A stretch of DNA of 25,485 nt from Oscillospiraceae bacterium (GTDB lineage: Bacteria; Bacillota_A; Clostridia; Oscillospirales; Oscillospiraceae), in the NCBI GenBank assembly GCA_017408725.1, contig JAFQUA010000016.1:1-25485 (forward strand), written 5' to 3'. How positions within the stretch are numbered: position 1 is the first letter of the stretch; each line of letters starts with the position of its first letter. The notes beneath the pieces were generated by a model. It was given only the letters and a program-made list of their open reading frames with translations, did no database searches and was not told the origin of the DNA. The translations under genes were made by a program, and so were the position numbers. Shown here one piece after another: positions 14,494 through 22,269 of this stretch.

Positions 14494-16086
14494 ATGGCAG
14501 ATATCAATAAGAATGGAATCCCTCAGATCCCCAAGGAAAAGTTCTCTTTTGCCCATGAGGGCGAGAGGATCTCTGATAAGAAGTTTGAAGATAAGCCTAT
14601 TGGCTATTTGAAGGACGCGTGGATCCGGTTCCGTAAGAACCGGGCATCCGTTGTGGCTACCGTTATCATCATTTGCATTTGCCTCTATGCCTTTCTGGCT
14701 CCCCTGTTGATCACCAATCATGATTCTAAGTTTATGGACAGTATGTATGCCAAGAAGCCCGGCCGTGTCACGTGGCTGCGGGATTCTATCGGAGTGCTGG
14801 ATGGCGGCGTTGAGCGTGAGTTTTCTGAGAAAAACCTGATCCTTACCCTGGGTATGGGTGTTGCCGCCGAGAACTGGGCAGGTAAGGGCGACCTGAAGCT
14901 CAATTCCGCTATGGAAAGTCCCTATCAGCCCATGCTGAATGTGGGCGATCCCGAGACCTTCCTCAATCCTGCCAGGCAGGAAGTTACGGTGTATCCCGGC
15001 CGTGTGGATACCTATCTGGAAGTGGGCTTTGTCTACAAGGATATCGAGCAGCATCAGCTGCAGGAAATCCTTGACTGGCAGGAAAAGTCCGGCAAGCGCT
15101 TACTGTATCCGCTGATCCAGGACAACGAGTGGTGTGTGGATATTGAAAACGCCAACTACTGGTATAAGACCGACTCCAAGCTGAATCCCGTTACCGTGGA
15201 TGACTGGGGCACTGCTACCAGACTGAAGTATAAGGATAACATGGTTCTTGACGATAACTATCTGCGCGATGCCAACGGTAACCCCGTGTACTACAAGTAT
15301 CACGGCGGCGGCAGCATTGAAACTGCCCAGTACCGTGTCCGGGTTCTGTACTACAACTGGTTTCAGTATGTTAACGGCGGTGCTCTGCCCGACTATATCA
15401 TGGGCACGGACTCTGTGGGTTACGATATGGCGCTGCGTATTGCCGGCGGTATTAAGCTGTCGTTGCTGGTTGCGGTATCTGTTTCCATTATCAACTTCCT
15501 GCTGGGTGCCGTTTACGGCGCTGTGGAAGGCTACTACGGCGGCATCATCGACCTGGTTCTGGAGCGCATCTCCGATATTTTGAATGGTGTTCCCTTCATT
15601 ATCGTGGCCACTCTCTTCCAGATCCATCTGGCGAAGAAGGTAGGACCGGTGCCGAGTTTGCTGTTTGCGTATATCGCCACCGGCTGGATCGGAACGGCTT
15701 ACCGTGTCCGCAGCCAGTTCTACCGGTTTAAGAATCAGGAATATGTCATGGCTGCCCGGACTCTGGGTGCAAGTGACCGCCGGATCATCTGGAAGCACAT
15801 CTTCCCCAATACACTGGGCACGCTGATCACTTCCTCTGCTCTGGTCATTCCCGGCACCATCATGTCTGAAAGTATGCTTTCCTTCCTTGGCATCGTCAAG
15901 CTGGGCACAGCGGATTCCACCTCTCTGGGTACGCTGCTTTCCGACGCGCAGGGCATCTGGACGAACTATCCCCATCTGATGCTGTATCCCGCTCTGGTCA
16001 TCAGCCTGCTGATGATCTGCTTCAACCTGTTCGGTAACGGCCTGCGGGATGCTTTCAACCCGGCGCTGCGGGGCGTGGAGGACTAA
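14494..16086 (+). CDS. ABC transporter permease, OppC/DppC type, with a large extracytoplasmic insertion
   Basis: A 530-residue permease where family members are usually about 280-320. A cytoplasmic N-terminus (1-50) is followed by TM1 (about 51-73). Then comes a hydrophilic stretch of about 225 residues (74-300) before the conserved GTDSVGYDMALRIAGG (304-319) that normally follows TM1 after only about 40 residues. Five more hydrophobic segments follow, with the EAA-type loop AARTLGASDRRIIWKHIFPN (420-439) that docks onto the ATPase. By topology the insertion lies outside the membrane, where it could touch the binding protein or the cell wall. No known domain is recognised in it. The C-terminus (FNPALRGVED) is normal. 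Confidence 0.92.
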   Translation: MADINKNGIPQIPKEKFSFAHEGERISDKKFEDKPIGYLKDAWIRFRKNRASVVATVIIICICLYAFLAPLLITNHDSKFMDSMYAKKPGRVTWLRDSIGVLDGGVEREFSEKNLILTLGMGVAAENWAGKGDLKLNSAMESPYQPMLNVGDPETFLNPARQEVTVYPGRVDTYLEVGFVYKDIEQHQLQEILDWQEKSGKRLLYPLIQDNEWCVDIENANYWYKTDSKLNPVTVDDWGTATRLKYKDNMVLDDNYLRDANGNPVYYKYHGGGSIETAQYRVRVLYYNWFQYVNGGALPDYIMGTDSVGYDMALRIAGGIKLSLLVAVSVSIINFLLGAVYGAVEGYYGGIIDLVLERISDILNGVPFIIVATLFQIHLAKKVGPVPSLLFAYIATGWIGTAYRVRSQFYRFKNQEYVMAARTLGASDRRIIWKHIFPNTLGTLITSSALVIPGTIMSESMLSFLGIVKLGTADSTSLGTLLSDAQGIWTNYPHLMLYPALVISLLMICFNLFGNGLRDAFNPALRGVED

Positions 16087-16089
16087 ACG

Positions 16090-17784
16090 ATGGAAAAGAT
16101 TCTGGAAGTTAAAAACTTAAAAATCTCCTTCCGTACCTCGGGTGGTTCGGTCAAGGCTGTCCGTGACATTTCTTTTGATCTGGAAAAGGGCAAGACACTG
16201 GCCATCGTCGGCGAATCCGGTTCCGGTAAGTCCGTTACCTCCAAGGCCATTCTGGGGATTCTGGCGGGTAACGCCATTGTTGAAGGTGGCGAGATTTTGT
16301 ATGACGGCAAGGATCTTCTGAAGATCTCTGAGGAAGATATGTGCAACATCCGCGGTGACGCGATCTCCATGATTTTTCAGGACCCCTTATCCAGCCTGAA
16401 TCCCATCGTTAAGATCGGCAGGCAGATCACTGAAGCCATGCTGCTGAAGAACAAGACCAGCCGCAAGGAAGCAAAGGCTGCGTTCAATAAGACCATGGAG
16501 CTGCTACGTGCCAATATGGCTGCAGCCACCGGCGATGCAGCCAAACTCAATGAGCTGACGCTGCAGTATCTGGATGAGAATTTTATGAACGCGGTTACCA
16601 AGGGCATGGAGCATTCCTTCCGGGAAGCGCTGGCCAAGAAGCAGGCGCTGCTGCCGGAGCTGCAGAAGGCGAAGGAATTCTACAGCGGTGACTTTACCAA
16701 GGCAGCAGCCTTGAAGTATGCAAAGCAGCTGTCTGCTCAGGTGGAAAATACCATCGACCGTCTGGAAATGACCAAGGACAGTGCCATCTATACCTTCAGA
16801 AGCCAGTTATTTAACGCCATTGACCGTTATTTCTACTACAAGAAGCGCAATCCCAAGGAAGAAGCCCGGTTTTCCCACCAGACCAAGAAGCGGGAGGCTC
16901 TGATCGCCCGTGGAAAGAATGCGGACTGGAAGGTCGTGCCCAAGGTCGTCTTTGATCTCGACGAGATCAAGGGCAACATGATCAAGGCCATCGAGCAGCT
17001 GGAACGCAGCTGCACCCGCTATATCGAGGGTGCTGATGCTGTAGACTTCCGGCAGCGCAGTGTTGCCGTCATTGACTACCTCAAGGACAAGGCGTCCAAG
17101 GCGGTCTATAAGATTACCCGTTCCATGGCAAAGGAAAAGGCCATCAAGCTGATGGAAGAAGTCGGCATTGCCGAGCCCCGTATGCGTTTCTATCAATATC
17201 CCTTTGAGTTTTCCGGCGGTATGCGCCAGCGTATTGTTATTGCAATCGCTCTGGCTGCTGACCCCGAGGTTCTGATCTGTGACGAGCCTACCACCGCGCT
17301 GGATGTTACCATTCAGGCCCAGATTCTGGAGCTGATCAACCGCCTGAAGGCGGAGCGGAATCTGTCCGTTGTCTTTATTACCCACGATCTGGGCGTTGTT
17401 GCCAACATGGCCGATGATATTGCCGTTATGTACGCCGGCAAGATCGTCGAGTACGGCACTGCCGATGATATCTTCTATGATCCCAGACATCCCTACACCT
17501 GGGCTCTGCTTTCTTCCATGCCCGACCTTGATACCAAGGAAAAGCTGGATGCGATCCCCGGCACTCCTCCCAACATGATCTATCCTCCTGTTGGCGACGC
17601 CTTTGCAGACCGTAATAAGTACGCAATGCAGATCGATTTTGAGCAGCAGCCTCCCATGTTCCCGATCTCTGAGACTCATAAGGCTGCCACTTGGCTGCTG
17701 CATCCCGATGCACCGGCTGTGGAAGCGCCCAAGATCATCACTGACCGTATCGCCAGAATGAAGCAGAAGCAAGGAGGTGCCTAA
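16090..17784 (+). CDS. ABC transporter ATPase, OppD/DppD type, with a ~215-residue helical insertion
   Basis: A 564-residue ATPase; OppD is usually 320-360. Walker A is GESGSGKS (41-48), the Q-loop is FQDP (96-99), the signature is FSGGMRQ (374-380), Walker B is VLICDEP (394-400) and the H-loop histidine is H432. All catalytic parts are intact, but Q-loop and signature are 275 residues apart instead of about 60. The extra stretch (about 120-345) is charged, Lys/Glu-rich and probably mostly helical. The C-terminal extension after 470 is the Opp-type domain ([19 protein letters not shown]), but the usual cysteine motif of an iron-sulfur-binding OppD tail is not seen. It begins four bases after the permease stop. 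Confidence 0.92.
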   Translation: MEKILEVKNLKISFRTSGGSVKAVRDISFDLEKGKTLAIVGESGSGKSVTSKAILGILAGNAIVEGGEILYDGKDLLKISEEDMCNIRGDAISMIFQDPLSSLNPIVKIGRQITEAMLLKNKTSRKEAKAAFNKTMELLRANMAAATGDAAKLNELTLQYLDENFMNAVTKGMEHSFREALAKKQALLPELQKAKEFYSGDFTKAAALKYAKQLSAQVENTIDRLEMTKDSAIYTFRSQLFNAIDRYFYYKKRNPKEEARFSHQTKKREALIARGKNADWKVVPKVVFDLDEIKGNMIKAIEQLERSCTRYIEGADAVDFRQRSVAVIDYLKDKASKAVYKITRSMAKEKAIKLMEEVGIAEPRMRFYQYPFEFSGGMRQRIVIAIALAADPEVLICDEPTTALDVTIQAQILELINRLKAERNLSVVFITHDLGVVANMADDIAVMYAGKIVEYGTADDIFYDPRHPYTWALLSSMPDLDTKEKLDAIPGTPPNMIYPPVGDAFADRNKYAMQIDFEQQPPMFPISETHKAATWLLHPDAPAVEAPKIITDRIARMKQKQGGA

Positions 17785-17786
17785 GT

Positions 17787-18992
17787 ATGGAAAATGAGAA
17801 TCAGCAAACCCTACTGCGGGTGGAGAATCTGTGCCAGTACTTTGGCCCCACCAAGGCTGTTGACGATGTCAGCTTTGATATTAAGAAGGGCGAAGTTTTC
17901 GGTCTGGTTGGTGAGTCCGGCTGCGGCAAGACCACCACCGGCCGTTCCATCATCAAGATCTATGACATCACCTCCGGCAGCATCACCTTCAAGGGTCAGC
18001 GCATCTGCGCCGGCACTATGGCATACCGGAAGGAGATCAAGGAGCAGAAGGCAAAGATCCGCCAGTTGGGCAAGGAAAGACGCGCCAATGCGAAAGAATT
18101 GATCGCCGGCTGCAAGCAGCGCATTGCCCAGCTGCGGCAGGAGATCAAGAAGGCTGAATTTGACCACAAGTATTCTGACCGTGAGTACGCTAAGGCTCTG
18201 GTTGAGAAGGTTAAGGTCGAGTATGAGACCAAGCTGGCAGCAGCTCAGGGTGAAGAACTGGCACAGCTGAAGAAAAAGTACAAAGATGAGCTGCGCGTGG
18301 CCAAGAAGACTAAGCTGATCACTCAGATCCAGATGATCTTCCAGGATCCCAGCGCCTCCCTGAACCCCCGTATGACCGTTAAGGAGATCATTTCCGAGGG
18401 TCTGGTCATTAACGGCATCAAGGATCGCTCATACATTGACCAGAAGGTCTATGAGATCCTGGAGCTGGTTGGCCTGGTTCGGGAGCATGCCGGCCGTTAC
18501 CCCCACGAGTTCTCCGGCGGCCAGCGCCAGCGTATCGGCATTGCCCGCAGCGTTATCATGGGCCCCGAGCTGCTGATTGCCGATGAGCCTATTTCGGCGC
18601 TGGATGTTTCCATTCAGGCCCAGGTTATCAACCTGCTGAATGAACTGCGCGACACCTTGGATCTGACCATTCTGTTCATTGCCCACGACTTGAGCGTTGT
18701 TAAGTACTTCTCCGACCGGATCGGCGTTATGTACTTTGGTAAGATGGTGGAGCTGGCTTCTTCTGATGAGCTGTTCGACCATCCCCTGCATCCTTATACC
18801 AAGAGCTTGCTGTCCGCCATTCCGCTGCCCGATCCCCAGAGTGAGAAGAACCGCCGGAGAATCGTTTACAACGCCCATACGGAGCACGATTACTCTGTGA
18901 ACAAGCCCACCATGCGGGAGATCACAGCCGGCCACTTCGTCTACTGCAACGACGAGGAAGAGCTGCGCTACAAGAAGGAGCTCGGCCTGTGA
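17787..18992 (+). CDS. ABC transporter ATPase, OppF/DppF type, with a coiled-coil insertion
   Basis: A 401-residue ATPase; OppF is usually about 310-330. Walker A is GESGCGKT (42-49), the Q-loop FQDP (185-188), the signature FSGGQRQ (242-248), Walker B LLIADEP (262-268) and the H-loop H300. About 105 residues (75-178), rich in Lys, Glu, Gln and Ala with heptad-like spacing, are inserted between Walker A and the Q-loop, a different place from the insertion in the partner ATPase. The C-terminus has the Opp-type [16 protein letters not shown]. The start is two bases after the partner's stop, behind AAGGAGG. Confidence 0.92.
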   Translation: MENENQQTLLRVENLCQYFGPTKAVDDVSFDIKKGEVFGLVGESGCGKTTTGRSIIKIYDITSGSITFKGQRICAGTMAYRKEIKEQKAKIRQLGKERRANAKELIAGCKQRIAQLRQEIKKAEFDHKYSDREYAKALVEKVKVEYETKLAAAQGEELAQLKKKYKDELRVAKKTKLITQIQMIFQDPSASLNPRMTVKEIISEGLVINGIKDRSYIDQKVYEILELVGLVREHAGRYPHEFSGGQRQRIGIARSVIMGPELLIADEPISALDVSIQAQVINLLNELRDTLDLTILFIAHDLSVVKYFSDRIGVMYFGKMVELASSDELFDHPLHPYTKSLLSAIPLPDPQSEKNRRRIVYNAHTEHDYSVNKPTMREITAGHFVYCNDEEELRYKKELGL

Positions 18993-19396
18993 GCAAACGG
19001 GTAAAGGCTCGCCTCGCCAAGTATGGCGGCTCGGCAGCATTCGTAGCACTGATGGCATGGCTATATATCAGCCTGCGGGACTTTAACGGCGCAAAACCGG
19101 TAGACAAGTACCGGATGCTCAGTGACGCGCTTACTGTGCCCGGAATCCTGCTGCTCATGTTCGGCTGCCTGATTTGGATCAGCGACCTTGGCGCACTGGA
19201 CGGACTTGCCTATGCGGTGAGTTTTGCGTTCCGGTCATTGATTCCCGGTGGTCGCTACAAGGATGAAAAATACGCAGACTATGTGGAGCGCAAACGGGAA
19301 AACAGAGTCAAGGACTACGGCTTTCTGTTCGTTTCCGGCGGTGTGACCATGGCGGCTGCCATCGTGTTTATGATCCTGTTTTATTCTCTATACTGA
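18989..19396 (+). CDS. DUF3899-family small membrane protein
   Basis: A 135-residue protein with hydrophobic segments at about 14-29, 47-66 and 109-134. The arrangement (two helices, a basic region RYKDEKYADYVERKRENR, a last helix) and the phrase DALTVPGILLLMFGCLIWIS match DUF3899, of unknown function. The GTG start overlaps the ATPase stop by four bases (GTGA) and has AAGGAG eight bases upstream, so translation is probably coupled to the transporter. This placement as the last gene of the operon suggests a role at the membrane linked to the importer, but this is inference. Confidence 0.83.
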   Translation: MSKRVKARLAKYGGSAAFVALMAWLYISLRDFNGAKPVDKYRMLSDALTVPGILLLMFGCLIWISDLGALDGLAYAVSFAFRSLIPGGRYKDEKYADYVERKRENRVKDYGFLFVSGGVTMAAAIVFMILFYSLY

Positions 19397-19473
19397 TTTG
19401 AAGTCCCTGAGATATGGTGTGATGTTTCTGAAAGATCATTACACAAATTGGGCAGGCTTCCAAATAACAATGC

Positions 19474-19510
19474 CCCGGTTGCGCTGTTTGCGCAACCGGG
19501 TTTTGCTTTG
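19474..19510 (+). terminator. Rho-independent terminator of the transporter operon
   Basis: CCCGGTTGCGC and GCGCAACCGGG form a perfect 11-bp stem with the loop TGTTT, followed by TTTTGCTTTG. It lies 78 bases after the DUF3899 stop; the bases between hold nothing recognisable. Confidence 0.88.
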
Positions 19511-19538
19511 CTACACCAAGACCAAAACATTTTCTGAC

Positions 19539-19567
19539 TTCCCTTTTCTAAAAAAATGATATATAAT
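19539..19567 (+). promoter_or_regulatory. Promoter of the GH13 gene
   Basis: A perfect TATAAT (19562-19567) lies 17 bases after a weak TTCCCT (19539-19544). The AAGGAG ribosome binding site of the GH13 gene starts about 20 bases downstream, giving a short leader. The weak -35 leaves room for an activator, but no operator is obvious. Confidence 0.5.
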
Positions 19568-19597
19568 AACTACCAATACCCCATCAAGGAGCCTTCT

Positions 19598-21442
19598 ATG
19601 AGAATTCTCTATAACAGTAAGGAATTACAATACAAAGACCCTTTTGGAACGCTGATCCCTGGGCAAGACTGCACCTTGCAGATCCTGATTCCCACTACCG
19701 TTGGGACAACTGGGGCAGAATGTCTTTTTCAATACGAGGACGGCAGTCATGCCTTTTCCGTTCCTATGGAATTCGATTGTGCCAATGGCGCTTATCAGCG
19801 GTTCCGGGGCTGTTTTTGCTTTGACACACCGGGCCTTTTCTTCTACTATTTCCGTATCACCGGACGAACTGGTACTTTTCGCCTGTTTAAGCAGGGGAAC
19901 GATACCAATATGGAGGCCGGCGATTTGTGGCAGGTTAGCTGCGTTCCTGCTGATTTCCACGCTCCAGATTGGGCCGTGGGCGCTACCATTTATCAAATCT
20001 TTCCCGACCGGTTCTGCCGCAGCGGCGAATGTGATTTGTCTGGAAAGCTGACACCTTATACCGTTCATGAAAACTGGAACGATGAGGTGCAATGGAAGCC
20101 TACGGAAGAGGGTCTTGTGCTGAACAATGACTTTTTCGGCGGCAATTTTAGGGGCATCACGGAGAAAATGGACTATATCGCTTCTCTTGGAACCACCATT
20201 CTCTATCTCAACCCCATCAGCAAAAGCTTTTCCAATCATCGCTACGACACTGGCGACTATAAGACTCCCGACCCCATGCTGGGCACAGAGGCTGAGTTTA
20301 CCGCCCTTTGCGATGCTGCCCATCGCCGGGGTATCCGTGTGATTTTAGACGGCGTATTCTCCCACACCGGCTCCAACAGTCTTTATTTTGACCGGGAGGG
20401 CTGTTTTGGTGGAAACGGCGCTTACTGCTCCAAAGAATCCCCCTACTACAGCTGGTACACGTTTTACAATTGGCCGGGTAGCTATAACGCATGGTGGGGG
20501 TTTGACACCCTGCCCACCGTCAACAAAATGGATCCAGCCTTCATCGACTACATCATTACAGCCGAGGATTCCGTCATTGCCCACTGGCTGAATGCGGGTT
20601 GTGACGGCTTCCGTCTGGATGTAGCTGACGAACTGCCCAGCGAATTTTTGGCATTGCTGAAAACCCGTCTGCGTCAGCTGAAGCCCGATGCGCTGTTGCT
20701 GGGTGAAGTGTGGGAGGATGCCTCCAACAAGATCGCCTATAACAAGCGCTGCCGTTATTTTGTAGACGGAACACTGGATTCTGTCATGAATTACCCCTTC
20801 CGTACCGCAATTATCAACTTTCTGAGGGATTGGGACGGTGGAAATGCTCTAAGGGAAACTGTTATGACCATTGCGGAAAACTATCCCAGAGAAGTTTTCC
20901 TCAGCAATATGAATTTGCTGGGAACCCACGATACGCCCCGCATCTTGACTGCCCTGGTGGATGATTTTGACGGCAGCCGGGAAGAAAAGGCAAAACGCCG
21001 CCTCTCTCCGCAGCTGCTTGCTGTGGCTCAAGAGCGGCTTCTGATGGCGTCGGTGCTGCAATATACTTTGCCGGGCAGCCCCAGCCTCTACTATGCCGAT
21101 GAAACCGGCATGGAGGGCTATAAAGATCCCTTTAACCGCCGTACCTACCCCTGGGGCAGAGAAAACCAGCAGCTTCTGGAGCACTTCCGTATGCTGGGAA
21201 ATCTGCGCAAAACTTATGATGCCCTGCGTCTGGGCGATATCTCCTTTTTCCACGCAGAAGATCAAAAACTGAGCTACAGCCGCACCCACGGTACGCAAAG
21301 GATACGAATCTGCGTTAACCGCAGCAGTGAAAACTGGGATATCCCAGCAGGAAAAGTCATCTGCGGGCACAATCTGCACACAGTTGCCCCCGCATGGCTG
21401 ACACTGGCACCCATGGGCTACTGCATTCTGGAGGACGCATAA
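19598..21442 (+). CDS. Glycoside hydrolase family 13, cyclomaltodextrinase/neopullulanase-like
   Basis: A 614-residue enzyme with no signal peptide, so it acts in the cytoplasm on imported maltodextrins or cyclodextrins. An N-terminal beta-sandwich (1-115) precedes the catalytic barrel beginning at WAVGATIYQIFPDRF (125-139). The four GH13 regions are DGVFSHTG (251-258), GFRLDVADE (337-345, nucleophile D341), LLGEVWED (368-375, acid/base E370) and GTHDTPRI (442-449, D445), all intact. The pattern, with the long N-terminal domain, resembles the neopullulanase subgroup (GH13_20), but the exact substrate is not deducible. The ATG at 19598 has AAGGAG five bases upstream; an earlier ATG at 19556 overlaps the -10 box. 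Confidence 0.92.
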   Translation: MRILYNSKELQYKDPFGTLIPGQDCTLQILIPTTVGTTGAECLFQYEDGSHAFSVPMEFDCANGAYQRFRGCFCFDTPGLFFYYFRITGRTGTFRLFKQGNDTNMEAGDLWQVSCVPADFHAPDWAVGATIYQIFPDRFCRSGECDLSGKLTPYTVHENWNDEVQWKPTEEGLVLNNDFFGGNFRGITEKMDYIASLGTTILYLNPISKSFSNHRYDTGDYKTPDPMLGTEAEFTALCDAAHRRGIRVILDGVFSHTGSNSLYFDREGCFGGNGAYCSKESPYYSWYTFYNWPGSYNAWWGFDTLPTVNKMDPAFIDYIITAEDSVIAHWLNAGCDGFRLDVADELPSEFLALLKTRLRQLKPDALLLGEVWEDASNKIAYNKRCRYFVDGTLDSVMNYPFRTAIINFLRDWDGGNALRETVMTIAENYPREVFLSNMNLLGTHDTPRILTALVDDFDGSREEKAKRRLSPQLLAVAQERLLMASVLQYTLPGSPSLYYADETGMEGYKDPFNRRTYPWGRENQQLLEHFRMLGNLRKTYDALRLGDISFFHAEDQKLSYSRTHGTQRIRICVNRSSENWDIPAGKVICGHNLHTVAPAWLTLAPMGYCILEDA

Positions 21443-21612
21443 TGGAACTGGAAGAGTTTATATCCGGCTACTGTCGAGCGTTGGATGGCAGTCGCACCGT
21501 ATTGCTGGAGGGCTCTGACGGCGATTACTGCGCCGATTGCAGCTATGGGTCTTGCCCCTATGAAGCCGCCTGCCCCATTGCGCAGAGGATCCGGGAACTG
21601 ATAAATGGATAA
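21442..21612 (+). CDS. Small Cys-rich protein, possible zinc-binding, coupled to GH13
   Basis: A 56-residue acidic protein. The ATG shares its A with the GH13 stop codon (TAATG), so it is probably translated by reinitiation. Residues about 32-46 hold four cysteines spaced C-x2-C-x4-C-x5-C (CADCSYGSCPYEAAC), which could bind zinc or form disulfides. The N-terminal part (MELEEFISGYCRALDGSRTV) reads as a helix. I do not recognise the family. The ribosome binding region is the end of the GH13 gene (GGAGGACGCATA), which contains GGAGG at a good distance. Confidence 0.72.
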   Translation: MELEEFISGYCRALDGSRTVLLEGSDGDYCADCSYGSCPYEAACPIAQRIRELING

Positions 21613-21620
21613 ACAACAAG

Positions 21621-21640
21621 GACGCACCCGATGGTGCGCC
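21621..21640 (+). other. Hairpin after the small Cys-rich gene
   Basis: GACGCACC and GGTGCGCC pair over seven of eight positions around CGAT, nine bases after the stop codon. No T-run follows (CTGGGCTTTGC), so it is at best a weak or factor-dependent terminator. Confidence 0.4.
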
Positions 21641-21784
21641 CTGGGCTTTGCTGCCCTTCGATTCCTGTACGCAAAAAAGACACCACCCTGGTTCCCATCC
21701 TCTTCTGCTTCCTTTATCCGGTTCTCTTTCATTTCCCGACCCTTCCGGGTCGCGCCCTGAAAGAGAGGGAATCTCCCGCGGCCT

Positions 21785-21810
21785 AAAAAGTGTCCACTGG
21801 ACGCTTTTTT
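21785..21810. terminator. Possible bidirectional terminator
   Basis: AGTGTCC and GGACGCT form a 7-bp stem (one G-T pair) with the loop ACT, flanked by a run of A on the left and six T on the right. It could end read-through from the GH13 genes. It overlaps the beginning of the decayed reading frame at 21790, so it might instead be part of that remnant. Confidence 0.45.
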
Positions 21811-21964
21811 AACGGCCTTTCGATTCCCGAAGGGTATCTTTTTTGATGACGATAACTTCGAGCATATGGCTTGTGGAATTGTTGCTGATTGGGGTGAGAT
21901 TGGGCAGACGGAAATTCAGATTTTTTCCCTGGAGGACCTGAAAAAGTGCGAAATTTTCCGCTAA
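21790..21964 (+). pseudogene. Frameshifted C-terminal gene remnant, family unknown
   Basis: From 21790 one frame reads through FFNGLSIPEGYLF and hits TGA just after a run of six T (21839-21844). Removing one T joins it smoothly to the second frame, DDDNFEHMACGIVADWGEIG and so on to EDLKKCEIFR and a TAA at 21962-21964. Both parts look like real protein of one gene, so this is probably the decayed end of a longer gene with a single-base frameshift. There is no plausible upstream start. I do not recognise the family; such acidic short tails occur on accessory proteins of conjugative elements, but that is a guess. Confidence 0.5.
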
Positions 21965-22100
21965 AAATGATACCAACTATGGCCTCTTTAAAGGTATCAT
22001 GGAGAAAATTCCCCAGACTGGGAAAAGGTGCCGTGATTTGCACCAGACTCATTTCATCGGTAGCCATCAGCGCAGGCAAAAAACATGGATTTCAAAGGGG

Positions 22101-22141
22101 TTCTGTGAGGACAATTTGCCTTAGCAAATGTCCTGACAGAA
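22101..22141. repeat. Long imperfect hairpin
   Basis: TTCTGT-G-AGGACA-A-TTTGC pairs with GCAAA-TGTCCT-G-ACAGAA around the loop CTTA: 17 pairs with one G/G mismatch and one bulged A. It is not followed by a T-run on either strand. It stands nine bases before the next inverted repeat. Confidence 0.65.
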
Positions 22142-22149
22142 CAGGCAAT

Positions 22150-22206
22150 GGGAGGGGCGTGATCGGACTTGCTTCCAATTCCAACCACGCCCCTCCCGGG
22201 CAGGCA
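22150..22206. repeat. Inverted repeat plus left copy of the bracket repeat
   Basis: GGGAGGGGCGTG (22150-22161) and CACGCCCCTCCC (22186-22197) form a perfect 12-bp inverted repeat with a 24-base centre. The centre begins with CGGACTTGCTTCCA (22164-22177), which is repeated exactly at 23764-23777; the similarity goes on through CCAAT, CGCCCC and GGCAGGCA. This is the left bracket of the AbiE cassette. Confidence 0.65.
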
Positions 22207-22269
22207 CATCAGTTCTTCAACTCTTCCAAAACAATGGGGGTTGGGTATGCGTAAGGGATAAAATCGCAA

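Larger units (their letters stand above)
21965..22269. other. Gene-free stretch with hairpins and repeat
   Basis: No supported gene lies here. A reading frame in the +1 phase after the remnant (KNDTNYGLFKGIMEKIPQTG) may be another decayed piece of the same gene. The rest consists of the two hairpins described separately, one copy of the short repeat that brackets the toxin-antitoxin operon, and about 60 bases after it without visible structure. Confidence 0.5.

Noticed and set aside
13506..14507. 333-residue open frame on the minus strand
   Set aside because: Antisense to the first permease, whose membrane helices and EAA loop are plain.
21418..21732. 104-residue minus-strand frame over the small Cys-rich gene
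   Set aside because: Composition is unlike protein, and the opposite strand has a coupled start and regular cysteine spacing.
21783..22079. 98-residue open frame on the minus strand in the gap
   Set aside because: It runs antisense through the decayed remnant, has no ribosome binding site and its protein looks random.
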